Below, in pieces: positions 25,878 to 33,219 of a stretch of 64,000 nucleotides of DNA. The DNA comes from Maribacter_C sp047345145 (GTDB lineage: Bacteria > Bacteroidota > Bacteroidia > Flavobacteriales > Flavobacteriaceae): contig NZ_JBLFER010000004.1 of NCBI RefSeq assembly GCF_047345145.1, positions 62,001-126,000 of the forward strand. The letters are read 5' to 3'. Each line of letters opens with the position of its first letter. Within the stretch, counting starts at the first letter, position 1. The translations under genes were made by a program, and so were the position numbers. The notes below the pieces were generated by a model that was given only the letters and a program-made list of their open reading frames with translations, ran no database searches and was not told the origin of the DNA.

Positions 25878-26585
25878 TTGGAATTAATTGAAAAAGATAT
25901 AGAAGATTGGATTAAACCTTATGCGACTATTGTTGGAGAACAAAAAGAGTATGATTTAAAATTACGTGAAAAAAATCCATGTGAATTTTTCCTTCAATTA
26001 ACTTTACCGAGTAATTTTCAAGAATATGCAATTGCCTTACACTCGTTTTGGATAAATAATAAAATCCCAAAAGACAAAATCTTAGTCCGAGAATTATCAG
26101 ATGAAGAATTTCCTGAAGATGATTTTTCTCGTGTGACTTGGAAAGATTTTCATAAATTAAAAAATAGAGAGTTTGACTTGAACAAGGCAATTACGGAGAG
26201 TATCAAACATACTCGCTCTTACGACAAGCAGATGAACAATGAACTATATCCTGGCGAAGGTCTAATGGACAAAGAGCATCTAATAAGTTTAGTAGAAGTA
26301 GTAAATGAAATATATGGAAACCAAGATATTGAATTGTTCTACACCTTTCTTGCCACAAAAAACTGGGAAAAAGATTTAATTTATAGTGGTAAAATAAGTG
26401 GGCTTCCAAAATTGTTTGAAATTGAAAATTTGCGACTAACACCTAGTTTAATTTACCCAAAACAAAGGAATTGGGTTGTAAATACTGATTACGATTTAGC
26501 ATTTACCACAATCGCAGGAGAAACGAAATTTATATCAGAACTTGCCGAAAGAAATTGTGACGGAATAGTGAAAATTGAGCGATAA
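25878..26585 (+). CDS. Protein of unknown function, cassette gene 1
   Basis: The 235-residue protein starts at TTG 25878 (no nearby ATG fits) and ends 5 bases before the right cassette arm. It is charged, has no signal peptide or membrane helix and looks cytoplasmic. Visible features are an acidic N terminus (ELIEKDIEDWI), a helix-rich middle with GEGLMDKEHLISLVEVVN and a C-terminal NWVVNTDYDLAFTTIAGETKF. That last block recalls small immunity-type or sensing proteins, but I cannot name a family. It stands before a GNAT gene with the same cassette boundaries. Confidence 0.72.
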   Translation: MELIEKDIEDWIKPYATIVGEQKEYDLKLREKNPCEFFLQLTLPSNFQEYAIALHSFWINNKIPKDKILVRELSDEEFPEDDFSRVTWKDFHKLKNREFDLNKAITESIKHTRSYDKQMNNELYPGEGLMDKEHLISLVEVVNEIYGNQDIELFYTFLATKNWEKDLIYSGKISGLPKLFEIENLRLTPSLIYPKQRNWVVNTDYDLAFTTIAGETKFISELAERNCDGIVKIER

Positions 26586-26589
26586 AAAC

Positions 26590-26602
26590 GTGCTACAACA
26601 AT
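26590..26602 (+). repeat. Right arm of cassette 1
   Basis: gtgctacaacaat begins 5 bases after the stop codon and is a perfect reverse complement of the arm at 25851-25863. Confidence 0.85.
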
Positions 26603-26783
26603 GGCTATAATTAATACGGGATTCGGTGCTTAACGCCCACTTTTAGGTATTTTAGAGTGTCCGCCAAATCTTTTGGATTTGGCTTTATAAATAGAAAAAA
26701 TAAAAACAAACAAAAAGATTCGGCTAATCGCTTAAACGGAAACAAAAGACCACTTTTATTCCCGTACAAATCATAGCCGAACC
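26603..26783. repeat. Folded spacer between the two cassettes
   Basis: The ends are imperfect inverted copies: ggctataattaatacggga (26603-26621) against the reverse complement of tcccgtacaaatcatagcc (about 15 of 19). Inside is a perfect 8-bp hairpin gccaaatc/gatttggc (26663-26683). The string gattcgg...gcttaa...ccactttta appears twice as direct copies. No open frame of note is present. Confidence 0.7.
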
Positions 26784-26793
26784 GTTGCATGCC
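26784..26793 (+). repeat. Left arm of cassette 2
   Basis: gttgcatgcc pairs with ggcatacaac at 27327-27336 with one mismatch. The following catttga matches catttaa after the left arm of cassette 1. Confidence 0.75.
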
Positions 26794-26811
26794 ATTTGAA
26801 CTAAACTGAAA

Positions 26812-27321
26812 TTGGAAGAAAAAATTAAAATAAGACACCTCAAATTATCTGATAAGGCTGAATTGGCAAAACTTGCGAATAATAAAAAGATTTGGGATAA
26901 TTTAAGAGACTACATTCCATTTCCATATAAAGAAAGTGATGCCGAATTCTTCATAGACCTAACGAATAAGGAAAACCCAAAACAAACTTTTGGAATAGAA
27001 TATAAAGGTAAACTTTCTGGTGTAATCGGATTGGTAATCCAAAAGGATGTATATAAAAAATCTGCTGAAATTGGGTATTGGATTGGTGAGGCTTTTTGGG
27101 GAAATGGAATTGCAACAAAAGCTGTTGAATTGATTACAGAATATGGATTTGAGAAACTTGACCTAAATCGGATTTATACTGGTGTATTTGATTATAATTT
27201 AGCATCTATGAAAGTCCTTAAGAAGAATGGATATGAAAAGGAAGGGATATTCAAAAATGCGATTTTAAAAAATGAGAAAATCTGTGACGAACATAGATTT
27301 TTCAAACTGAATGAAAAGTAA
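26812..27321 (+). CDS. GNAT family N-acetyltransferase (RimJ/RimL-like)
   Basis: This 169-residue enzyme transfers acetyl from acetyl-CoA to an amine. The start is TTG at 26812, reading LEEKIKIRHLKLSDKAELAK. Typical blocks are IGYWIGEAFWGNGIATKAVELITEYGF, which includes the acetyl-CoA pyrophosphate-binding loop, and LDLNRIYTGVFDYNLASMKVLKKNGYEKEG. This is the RimJ/RimL-type acetyltransferase_3 family; ribosomal or small-molecule targets are both possible. It is the second cassette gene, in the same orientation as the first. Confidence 0.9.
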   Translation: MEEKIKIRHLKLSDKAELAKLANNKKIWDNLRDYIPFPYKESDAEFFIDLTNKENPKQTFGIEYKGKLSGVIGLVIQKDVYKKSAEIGYWIGEAFWGNGIATKAVELITEYGFEKLDLNRIYTGVFDYNLASMKVLKKNGYEKEGIFKNAILKNEKICDEHRFFKLNEK

Positions 27322-27326
27322 AAAAC

Positions 27327-27336
27327 GGCATACAAC
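27327..27336 (+). repeat. Right arm of cassette 2
   Basis: ggcatacaac lies 5 bases after the GNAT stop codon, the same spacing class as cassette 1, and pairs with 26784-26793. Confidence 0.75.
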
Positions 27337-27384
27337 ACAACCTCCTATGGAAAGCCCTAATCAAATATTATCATAAAGTTAGTT

Positions 27385-28077
27385 TTACTGCTTCTCAATA
27401 ACCCGCAGCGCAAAATTATACATCCGCTCAAACTGCTCTTCAAGTCCCATGTCACTATTATCAAATTCAATAGCATCTTCTGCTTTTCGGAGTGGAGAAA
27501 ATTCGCGACTTGAGTCTATGGCATCACGTTGTTGTACATTTTTCAGCACTTCATCATAATCGACTTCTTCGCCCTTATCCAATAACTCTTTATAACGGCG
27601 ATAGGCTCTTTTTTCTGGGGAGGCGCTCATGAATATCTTGATTTCTGCCTCTGGAAAAACTACGGTTCCGATATCGCGGCCATCCATTACAATCCCTTTT
27701 GCTTTGCCCATTTTTTGTTGCATGGCTACCAATTTGATTCGAACCGCCTCAATTTCTGCAACTGGACTCACAAACTGGGAAACTTCTAAGGTCCGAATTT
27801 CCTTTTCTACATTTTCACCATTGAGATACATTTCTGAGAATCCCAACTTCGCATTGTATTGAAATTCAAGTTCAATGTCATCAAGGGCATTAACAAGACT
27901 GTCCGCATCTTTGATACCCTCACCTATAAAATCGTTCTGCATCGCAAAAAGAGTTACAGCACGGTACATCGCACCCGTATCGACATAAACATAACCCAAA
28001 GCTTTTGCCAATTGTTTGGCGATCGTGCTTTTTCCTGTAGAGGAATAGCCGTCAATAGCTATGGTTATTTTTGTCAT
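27385..28077 (-). CDS. cmk: (d)CMP kinase
   Basis: Cytidylate kinase phosphorylates CMP and dCMP with ATP. I start at ATG 28077 so that the protein begins MTKITIAIDGYSSTGKSTIA, the family P-loop; the longer frame from 28158 crosses the repeat downstream of lon. Other blocks are VDTGAMYRAVTLFA and VMDGRDIGTVVFPEAEIKIFM. About 230 residues. It follows lon on the same strand by 119 bases, with a hairpin between, so it may have its own promoter. Confidence 0.95.
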   Translation of the reverse strand: MTKITIAIDGYSSTGKSTIAKQLAKALGYVYVDTGAMYRAVTLFAMQNDFIGEGIKDADSLVNALDDIELEFQYNAKLGFSEMYLNGENVEKEIRTLEVSQFVSPVAEIEAVRIKLVAMQQKMGKAKGIVMDGRDIGTVVFPEAEIKIFMSASPEKRAYRRYKELLDKGEEVDYDEVLKNVQQRDAIDSSREFSPLRKAEDAIEFDNSDMGLEEQFERMYNFALRVIEKQ

Positions 28078-28156
28078 CTTTTGAAACTGCTTGTTGTAAA
28101 AATACGGAGTATTAAAATAAGTATAACTAGAGTTCTGATTGACCAACACGAAAAAC

Positions 28157-28181
28157 ACCCCTAAAGTCCCCTCAAGGGGAC
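28157..28181. repeat. Dispersed palindrome downstream of lon, possible terminator
   Basis: gtcccct (28166-28172) and aggggac (28175-28181) pair perfectly; with the preceding acccctaaa it matches a CCCCTAAAGTCCCCTC-type intergenic repeat I know from Bacteroidota. It lies 15 bases after the lon stop codon on the minus strand and can end lon transcripts. Confidence 0.6.
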
Positions 28182-28195
28182 AATAAAAATCTCAA

Positions 28196-30646
28196 CTAAA
28201 ACTTTTTCGCGTTCTTAACCTTTTGATTGGTGATTGCGATATCAACCACCTCATGCATATCAGTGACATAATGAAATGTCAAGCCTTTCAAATAGTCTTG
28301 TTTTATTTCAAGGATGTCGCGTTCATTTTCTTTGCAAAGAATAATTTCTTTAATTCTTGCACGTTTGGCTGCCAGTATTTTTTCTTTGATTCCGCCAACA
28401 GGAAGTACTTTTCCACGAAGTGTTATCTCCCCGGTCATGGCCAAACTTTTCTTTACCTTTCTCTGTGTGAACAAAGAGACTAATGAGGTTAGCATGGTTA
28501 CACCAGCGCTTGGGCCATCCTTTGGAGTTGCTCCTTCCGGAACGTGAATGTGTACATTGTACTCTTCAAAGAGTTCTGAATCGATGCCGAAAAGGTCTGC
28601 ATTCGATTTGATGTATTCCATCGCAATAGTTGCGGACTCCTTCATCACCTTTCCAAGATTTCCAGTAATGTTTAATATCCCTTTTCCTTTAGATAGAATA
28701 GACTCAATGAAAAGAATATCTCCACCAACACTCGTCCATGCCAATCCCGTTACGACTCCAGCAACATCATTATTTTCATATTTATCACGCTCCATTCGCG
28801 CAGGACCTAATACTTTTTCAACATCGGCACTGCTCACCTTTATTTCATATTCCTCTTCTGTAGCAATTGATTTGGCAGCATATCGCACCATTTTTGCAAT
28901 TTGCTTTTCCAACGAACGAACTCCAGATTCTCTAGTATATCCTTCTACGATTTTCTCTAACTGCGGCTTACCAATTTTCAAGTGTTTGGCTTCCAATCCG
29001 TGTTCCTTTAATTGCTTCGGCAGTAAGTGGCGTCTTGCTATTTCCACTTTCTCTTCAATGGTATATCCTGAGACATTAATAATCTCCATACGATCACGCA
29101 GTGCGGGTTGAATCGTAGACAAGTTATTTGCAGTAGCAATAAACATAACCTTTGAAAGGTCATAGCCCATTTCTAAGAAATTATCATAAAAGGCACTATT
29201 CTGCTCAGGATCTAAAACTTCAAGCATCGCTGAAGACGGGTCCCCTTGATGACTATTAGATAACTTATCGATCTCATCTAAAATAAAAACAGGATTAGAT
29301 TTTCCGGCCTTTTTTAAGCTTTGCACAATTCGACCTGGCATGGCACCTATATAGGTTTTACGATGTCCGCGAATTTCTGCTTCATCACGTAGTCCCCCTA
29401 AAGAAATACGTACGTATTCTCTACCTAAAGCTTCAGCAACCGATTTTCCTAAAGAAGTTTTACCAACTCCCGGAGGTCCATATAAACAAAGAATAGGCGA
29501 TTTCATATCATTACGAAGTTTCAAAACAGCTAAATATTCAATGATTCTTCGTTTTACATCCTCAAGTCCGTAATGATCTCTATCTAATATTTTCTGAGCT
29601 CTTTTTAAATCAAATTTATCTTTAGAAAATTCATCCCAAGGAAGATCTAAAAACAAGTCCAAATAATTTCTTTGGATGGAATACTCAGCTACTTGTGGAT
29701 TCATCCGTTGCATTTTTGATAATTCCTTATCAAAATGCTCTCCTATCTTTTCATTCCATTTTTTCTTCTTCGCGCGCGCTCGCATTTCTTGAATTTCTTC
29801 ATCATAAGAAACACCGCCCAATTCTTCTTGAATGGTTTTCATCTGTTGATGCAAGAAATACTCGCGTTGTTGCTGATCCATGTCATTTCGCACCTTGGAC
29901 TGAATATCATTTTTCAGTTCCAACTTTTGAAACTCGACATTCATGTACTTCAAAGTCGCTAATGCTCTTTCTTGCAAATCTCGAATTTCTAGTAGATTTT
30001 GCTTTTCAGCAACATTTAAATTCATGTTGGAAGAAATGAAATTAATTAAGAAAGAATTGCTCTGAATATTCTTGATCGCAAAAGAAGCTTCACTTGGAAT
30101 ATTTGGGTTATTGGCTATAATTTGCAAGGAAAGCTCCTTTATAGAATCAATTATTGCCAAAAACTCCTTATCATCTTTTTCTGGTCTTTGCTCTTGAGCT
30201 TCACGAACTGTAGCCGTGATATAAGGATCTCTAGTAAGAACCTCTGCTACCTCAAATCGCTTTTTACCTTGAATGATTACGGTAGTATTTCCATCAGGCA
30301 TTTGCAATACCCGCAAAATTTTAGCTACCGTACCTAACGTATTAATGTCTTTTACATCAGGATTTTCAGTTTCCTCATCTTTCTGAGAAACCACTCCAAT
30401 AACTTTATTACCGTTATTAGCGTCCTTAATAAGTTTAATTGATTTATCGCGCCCCGCAGTAATAGGAATAACAACACCTGGAAACAAAACTGTATTTCTC
30501 AAGGGAAGTATAGGGAGAGTTTCTGGTAGTCCCTCCTTATTCATTTCCTCCTCATCTTCGGGGGTTAACAATGGTATTAATTCTGCATCCTCTTCAATGG
30601 ACTGCAAAGACATATTGTCAAAATTGGTAAACTTAGAATTTCCCAT
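28196..30646 (-). CDS. lon: ATP-dependent protease La (Lon)
   Basis: Lon degrades misfolded and regulatory proteins. The 816-residue protein has the N-terminal LON domain (LPILPLRNTVLFPGVVIP), a coiled-coil region, an AAA+ module with Walker A GPPGVGKTS and Walker B VFILDEIDKL, and the C-terminal protease with catalytic Ser in PKDGPSAGVTM and Lys in VGGIKEKILAAKRA. All key residues are present. A perfect 16-bp palindrome (TGTCATTATAATGACA) lies 20 bases before the start codon and may control stress induction. Confidence 0.97.
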   Translation of the reverse strand: MGNSKFTNFDNMSLQSIEEDAELIPLLTPEDEEEMNKEGLPETLPILPLRNTVLFPGVVIPITAGRDKSIKLIKDANNGNKVIGVVSQKDEETENPDVKDINTLGTVAKILRVLQMPDGNTTVIIQGKKRFEVAEVLTRDPYITATVREAQEQRPEKDDKEFLAIIDSIKELSLQIIANNPNIPSEASFAIKNIQSNSFLINFISSNMNLNVAEKQNLLEIRDLQERALATLKYMNVEFQKLELKNDIQSKVRNDMDQQQREYFLHQQMKTIQEELGGVSYDEEIQEMRARAKKKKWNEKIGEHFDKELSKMQRMNPQVAEYSIQRNYLDLFLDLPWDEFSKDKFDLKRAQKILDRDHYGLEDVKRRIIEYLAVLKLRNDMKSPILCLYGPPGVGKTSLGKSVAEALGREYVRISLGGLRDEAEIRGHRKTYIGAMPGRIVQSLKKAGKSNPVFILDEIDKLSNSHQGDPSSAMLEVLDPEQNSAFYDNFLEMGYDLSKVMFIATANNLSTIQPALRDRMEIINVSGYTIEEKVEIARRHLLPKQLKEHGLEAKHLKIGKPQLEKIVEGYTRESGVRSLEKQIAKMVRYAAKSIATEEEYEIKVSSADVEKVLGPARMERDKYENNDVAGVVTGLAWTSVGGDILFIESILSKGKGILNITGNLGKVMKESATIAMEYIKSNADLFGIDSELFEEYNVHIHVPEGATPKDGPSAGVTMLTSLVSLFTQRKVKKSLAMTGEITLRGKVLPVGGIKEKILAAKRARIKEIILCKENERDILEIKQDYLKGLTFHYVTDMHEVVDIAITNQKVKNAKKF

Positions 30647-30665
30647 ATATACATTTAAGACATTC

Positions 30666-30681
30666 TGTCATTATAATGACA
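30666..30681. promoter_or_regulatory. Perfect 16-bp palindrome upstream of lon
   Basis: tgtcattataatgaca is identical to its reverse complement and lies 19 bases before the lon ATG at 30646. A further gaca half-site lies 3 bases away on the lon side. This arrangement suggests an operator for a dimeric regulator, possibly for heat or protein-stress control. Confidence 0.5.
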
Positions 30682-30810
30682 CTAATGTTCTTTTATTTTA
30701 AGTCGTTAAAGTATTTAAAAGCCTTACTATCATTATGTTATCGTCAAATTGGCTTTTCATCTATACACATAAAGACAATTGTTATGCCAATTGGAGGTAA
30801 ATTGTAAAAA

Positions 30811-30916
30811 GTCCTCCCTAAATCCCACCCGTGGAGGGACCTCACATCCCGCCCTGAAAGAACAAAAGAGTAAATTCAAACTAAAACATCCCTCCCCTTC
30901 TGGGGAGGTTAGGAGG
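30811..30916. repeat. CCTCCC/GGGAGG dispersed repeats
   Basis: cctcccc (30891-30897) and ggggagg (30902-30908) form a stem; a related block with gtcctccc and ggagggac lies at 30811-30840. These resemble the dispersed CCCTCC-rich repeats common between Bacteroidota genes. Confidence 0.5.
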
Positions 30917-30955
30917 GAAAGCGCATGAGTAAGTCACGAAAAAAATGACTCAAAC

Positions 30956-30963
30956 TGTAACAA
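30956..30963 (+). promoter_or_regulatory. Possible ECF-type promoter box TGTAACAA
   Basis: TGTAACAA, in the context actgtaacaa, stands 48 bases before the sigma gene at 31004. The same ten bases lie 56 bases before the other ECF sigma gene at 60112. GTAAC-type -35 elements are typical for ECF sigma factors, so autoregulation is likely. Confidence 0.45.
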
Positions 30964-31003
30964 TCCGTAACTTCCCTTATCTCTATAACAAACCATTCAT
31001 TTT

Positions 31004-31561
31004 TTGAGCCACAAAAAAGAAAATACTGACGTTTTAGTCCAATCGTGTTTGCAAGGAAAACAAAGTGCACAATTGGAGATTTACAACCGCTATTACAAAG
31101 CCATGTATAATACATCGGTTCGGATTGTAAAAGATAGCGCAGAAGCTGAGGATGTAATGCAAGAATCGTTTTTAAACGCGTTTACGAAACTGCACACATT
31201 TAAAGGAGAGGTAACTTTCGGATCTTGGCTCAAACGCATTGTGATAAACAACAGTATCTATCATTACAGAAAACAACAGAAGAAAAATGAAGTTGATCTG
31301 GATGATGTAATGTACAAGGTCGAAGATAATGACGGAGTTGTTTCAAATCACGATCATGCGATCACGGAATTGAAGGCTCAAAAAGTGATGGAGAGCATGA
31401 AACTGTTGAAAGACAATTACAGAGTTTCTTTGACCTTACATTTAATAGAAGGGTATGATTATGAAGAAATAAGTGAAATCATGAATATCAGCAATGCCAA
31501 CTGTAGAACAACAATCTCTAGAGCAAAACAAAGTTTGAGAAATAAATTAACAATTGCATAA
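31004..31561 (+). CDS. ECF-type RNA polymerase sigma factor
   Basis: This 185-residue protein has sigma region 2 (EIYNRYYKAMYNTSVRIVKDSAEAEDVMQESF split over residues 27-58, with DVMQESFLNAF) and region 4 (YDYEEISEIMNISNANCRTTISRAKQSL), with the short linker of ECF factors. The start is TTG at 31004; no ATG precedes region 2. Its TAA overlaps the ATG of the next gene, a likely anti-sigma factor. A TGTAACAA box upstream suggests it reads its own promoter. The target genes probably include the two surface proteins behind it. Confidence 0.9.
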   Translation: MSHKKENTDVLVQSCLQGKQSAQLEIYNRYYKAMYNTSVRIVKDSAEAEDVMQESFLNAFTKLHTFKGEVTFGSWLKRIVINNSIYHYRKQQKKNEVDLDDVMYKVEDNDGVVSNHDHAITELKAQKVMESMKLLKDNYRVSLTLHLIEGYDYEEISEIMNISNANCRTTISRAKQSLRNKLTIA

Positions 31562-32121
31562 TGGAAAAAGACAATATAGATAGGCTTTTTGATAACCTTC
31601 AAGGTAATTTCGATACAGAAGAACCACATGGAGGTCACCAAGAACGGTTCTTGCAAAAGCTGCAAAGATCACAAAGAATTGTATCCGTACAAAAGAAAAA
31701 GAATACTTGGTGGAGACCTTTATCTATAGCGGCTTCTGTAGCCATACTCTTAGGAGTAGGTTTTAGTATGTTTAATGCTTCTCCTACGATCGATCAGCAA
31801 GTTGCCGAAATATCACCTGAGGTATCACAAACGCAGTTTTACTTTGCCAGTCTTATTGATGAGCAAGTGAAGCAACTGGAAAGCGAAAGCACTCCAGAGA
31901 CTAAAAAAATGATTGATGACACTATGATTCAAATAAGAAAGCTAGATGCCAATTATAAGATTTTAGAGCAAGACCTTTTAAATGGCGGTAATAGCAAATT
32001 GATATTGAGTGCCATGATCACCAACTTTCAAACACGTATTGACTTATTGCAAAATGTACTAAGCCAAGTAGAAAATATTAAAAACTTAAAAAAATATAAT
32101 GATGAAAACTATACAATTTAA
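31561..32121 (+). CDS. Probable anti-sigma factor, single-pass membrane protein
   Basis: The 186-residue protein has a cytoplasmic N terminus (about 48 residues, IDRLFDNLQGNFDTEEPHGGH), one membrane helix (PLSIAASVAILLGVGFSMF, residues about 51-69) and a helical outer part likely in the periplasm (QFYFASLIDEQVKQLESEST). It overlaps the sigma factor gene by one base and the next gene by 23 bases. This layout is typical for anti-sigma factors, but no zinc HXXXCXXC motif is present, so the call rests mainly on context and topology. Confidence 0.75.
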   Translation: MEKDNIDRLFDNLQGNFDTEEPHGGHQERFLQKLQRSQRIVSVQKKKNTWWRPLSIAASVAILLGVGFSMFNASPTIDQQVAEISPEVSQTQFYFASLIDEQVKQLESESTPETKKMIDDTMIQIRKLDANYKILEQDLLNGGNSKLILSAMITNFQTRIDLLQNVLSQVENIKNLKKYNDENYTI

Positions 32122-33193
32122 ATTTCCCCTGCTAGTACTTTTAGTGCTTCCCATGCTGCTTTCAGCCAGTGATGGAAAACTGAAAGGTAAATACACCAAA
32201 GAAAAGACCATTAAGAAAGAGTTTGATGTCAACTCTGATGCGTTGTTAAAAGTGAATAACAGCTACGGTAATCTAAACATCACCTCTTGGAATGAAAACA
32301 GAGTCGTTATCGAAGTGCATATTAAGACCAATGGTAACAATGAGGAGAAAGTCCAGAAAAAATTAGACGGAATTTCAGTTGATTTTGAAGCCAGTAGCAG
32401 TATGGTATATGCCAAGACCAATTTTAATGAAAACAAAAGTAGTTGGGGTTGGAACTGGGGCAAAAACAATAACGTGAATATGCAGATCAACTATACCATC
32501 AAACTTCCCATAAAAAACAGTGTCAACTTGAACAATGACTACGGAAGTATTATTTTAGACCGTGTTGACGGACACGCAAAAATCAATTGCGATTATGGAA
32601 GATTGGAGATAGGCGAACTACGGGGTAGAAACAATCAACTGAATTTCGACTATACATCAAAATCTATGATTGATTTTATAGAAAGCGGAACCATAAATGC
32701 AGATTATTCAGGTTTTACTATCGGAAAAGCAGGAGACCTTATTATTAAAGCAGATTACACCAACTCTACGGTAGAAAAAATGGGGAATTTAGACTACAAT
32801 ACCGACTATGGTAAAATCGAGATTGGGGAAGCTAAAAACGTTCAAGGCGTCGGAGACTATATAACCGTTAAGCTAGGAACCATTCATGGTAATGTAGATG
32901 TAACTGCCGATTATGGTTCAGTGAAGATTGCAAAACTGGCAGCTGATGCAGGAAATGTGCAGATACGTAGTGACTATACGGGTGTAAAAATAGGATATGA
33001 TGCAGCTTACCATTTCAATTTTGAGATTAAAACTTCATATGCTGGTGTGAGTGGAAAGGACGATTTCGAAATGAGCGTTAGCCAAGTGAAGAATACAAGT
33101 AAATATTATAAAGGCCATTATGGATCTTCAAATAGTGGCAACCTTGTAAGTATTTCAAGTGATTATGGCGGAATAACATTTTACAAAAATTAA
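32099..33193 (+). CDS. Exported beta-repeat protein (DUF4097-like)
   Basis: This 364-residue protein has a signal peptide (FPLLVLLVLPMLLSASDG) and then many short repeats of the type N/A-DYG-x-I/L: NNDYGSIILD, NCDYGRLEIGE, NADYSGFTIGK, KADYTNSTVEK, NTDYGKIEIGE, TADYGSVKIAK and SSDYGGITFY. Such repeats fit a right-handed beta-helix of the DUF4097/adhesin-like type. It follows the anti-sigma gene with overlapping ends and shares the operon with a DUF2807 protein. It may sense or shape the envelope; no catalytic site is seen. Confidence 0.8.
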   Translation: MMKTIQFKFPLLVLLVLPMLLSASDGKLKGKYTKEKTIKKEFDVNSDALLKVNNSYGNLNITSWNENRVVIEVHIKTNGNNEEKVQKKLDGISVDFEASSSMVYAKTNFNENKSSWGWNWGKNNNVNMQINYTIKLPIKNSVNLNNDYGSIILDRVDGHAKINCDYGRLEIGELRGRNNQLNFDYTSKSMIDFIESGTINADYSGFTIGKAGDLIIKADYTNSTVEKMGNLDYNTDYGKIEIGEAKNVQGVGDYITVKLGTIHGNVDVTADYGSVKIAKLAADAGNVQIRSDYTGVKIGYDAAYHFNFEIKTSYAGVSGKDDFEMSVSQVKNTSKYYKGHYGSSNSGNLVSISSDYGGITFYKN

Positions 33194-33219
33194 TTCATTA
33201 ATCAATTAAATATAACATC

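Larger units (their letters stand above)
25827..27340 (+). mobile_element. Island of two single-gene cassettes with matched inverted arms
   Basis: Between the BON/LysM gene and cmk lie two rightward genes, each with the same frame: a box GTTGYA-NNN-C then ATTTRA, a short gap, a TTG start reading TTGGAA, the gene, stop, then AAAACG-NNN-TACAACA. Arms of gene 1 (25851-25863, 26590-26602) match over 13 of 13 bases; arms of gene 2 (26784-26793, 27327-27336) match 9 of 10. The three N positions differ between cassettes but pair within each. An 8-bp hairpin (taagcgta/tacgctta, 25827-25846) marks the left edge. Base composition is AT-rich. The pattern suggests mobile gene cassettes of unknown mechanism. 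Confidence 0.6.
30682..31003. other. Intergenic region between lon and an ECF sigma gene
   Basis: About 320 bases without a gene. It holds the rest of the lon upstream region, two G/C-rich repeat blocks (30811-30840 and 30889-30916) and a TGTAACAA box at 30956-30963. No coding frame with family likeness was seen. Confidence 0.6.

Noticed and set aside
26590..26793. A classical integron attC site between the two cassette genes
   Set aside because: The expected RYYYAAC and GTTRRRY cores do not pair well with each other across the spacer (6 of 10); each instead pairs with the arm on the far side of its gene, and no integrase gene is near.
28548..29111. A 187-codon open frame on the plus strand inside lon
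   Set aside because: It lies wholly antisense to the protease part of lon, has no start context and no family likeness; a shadow of the strong lon coding pattern.
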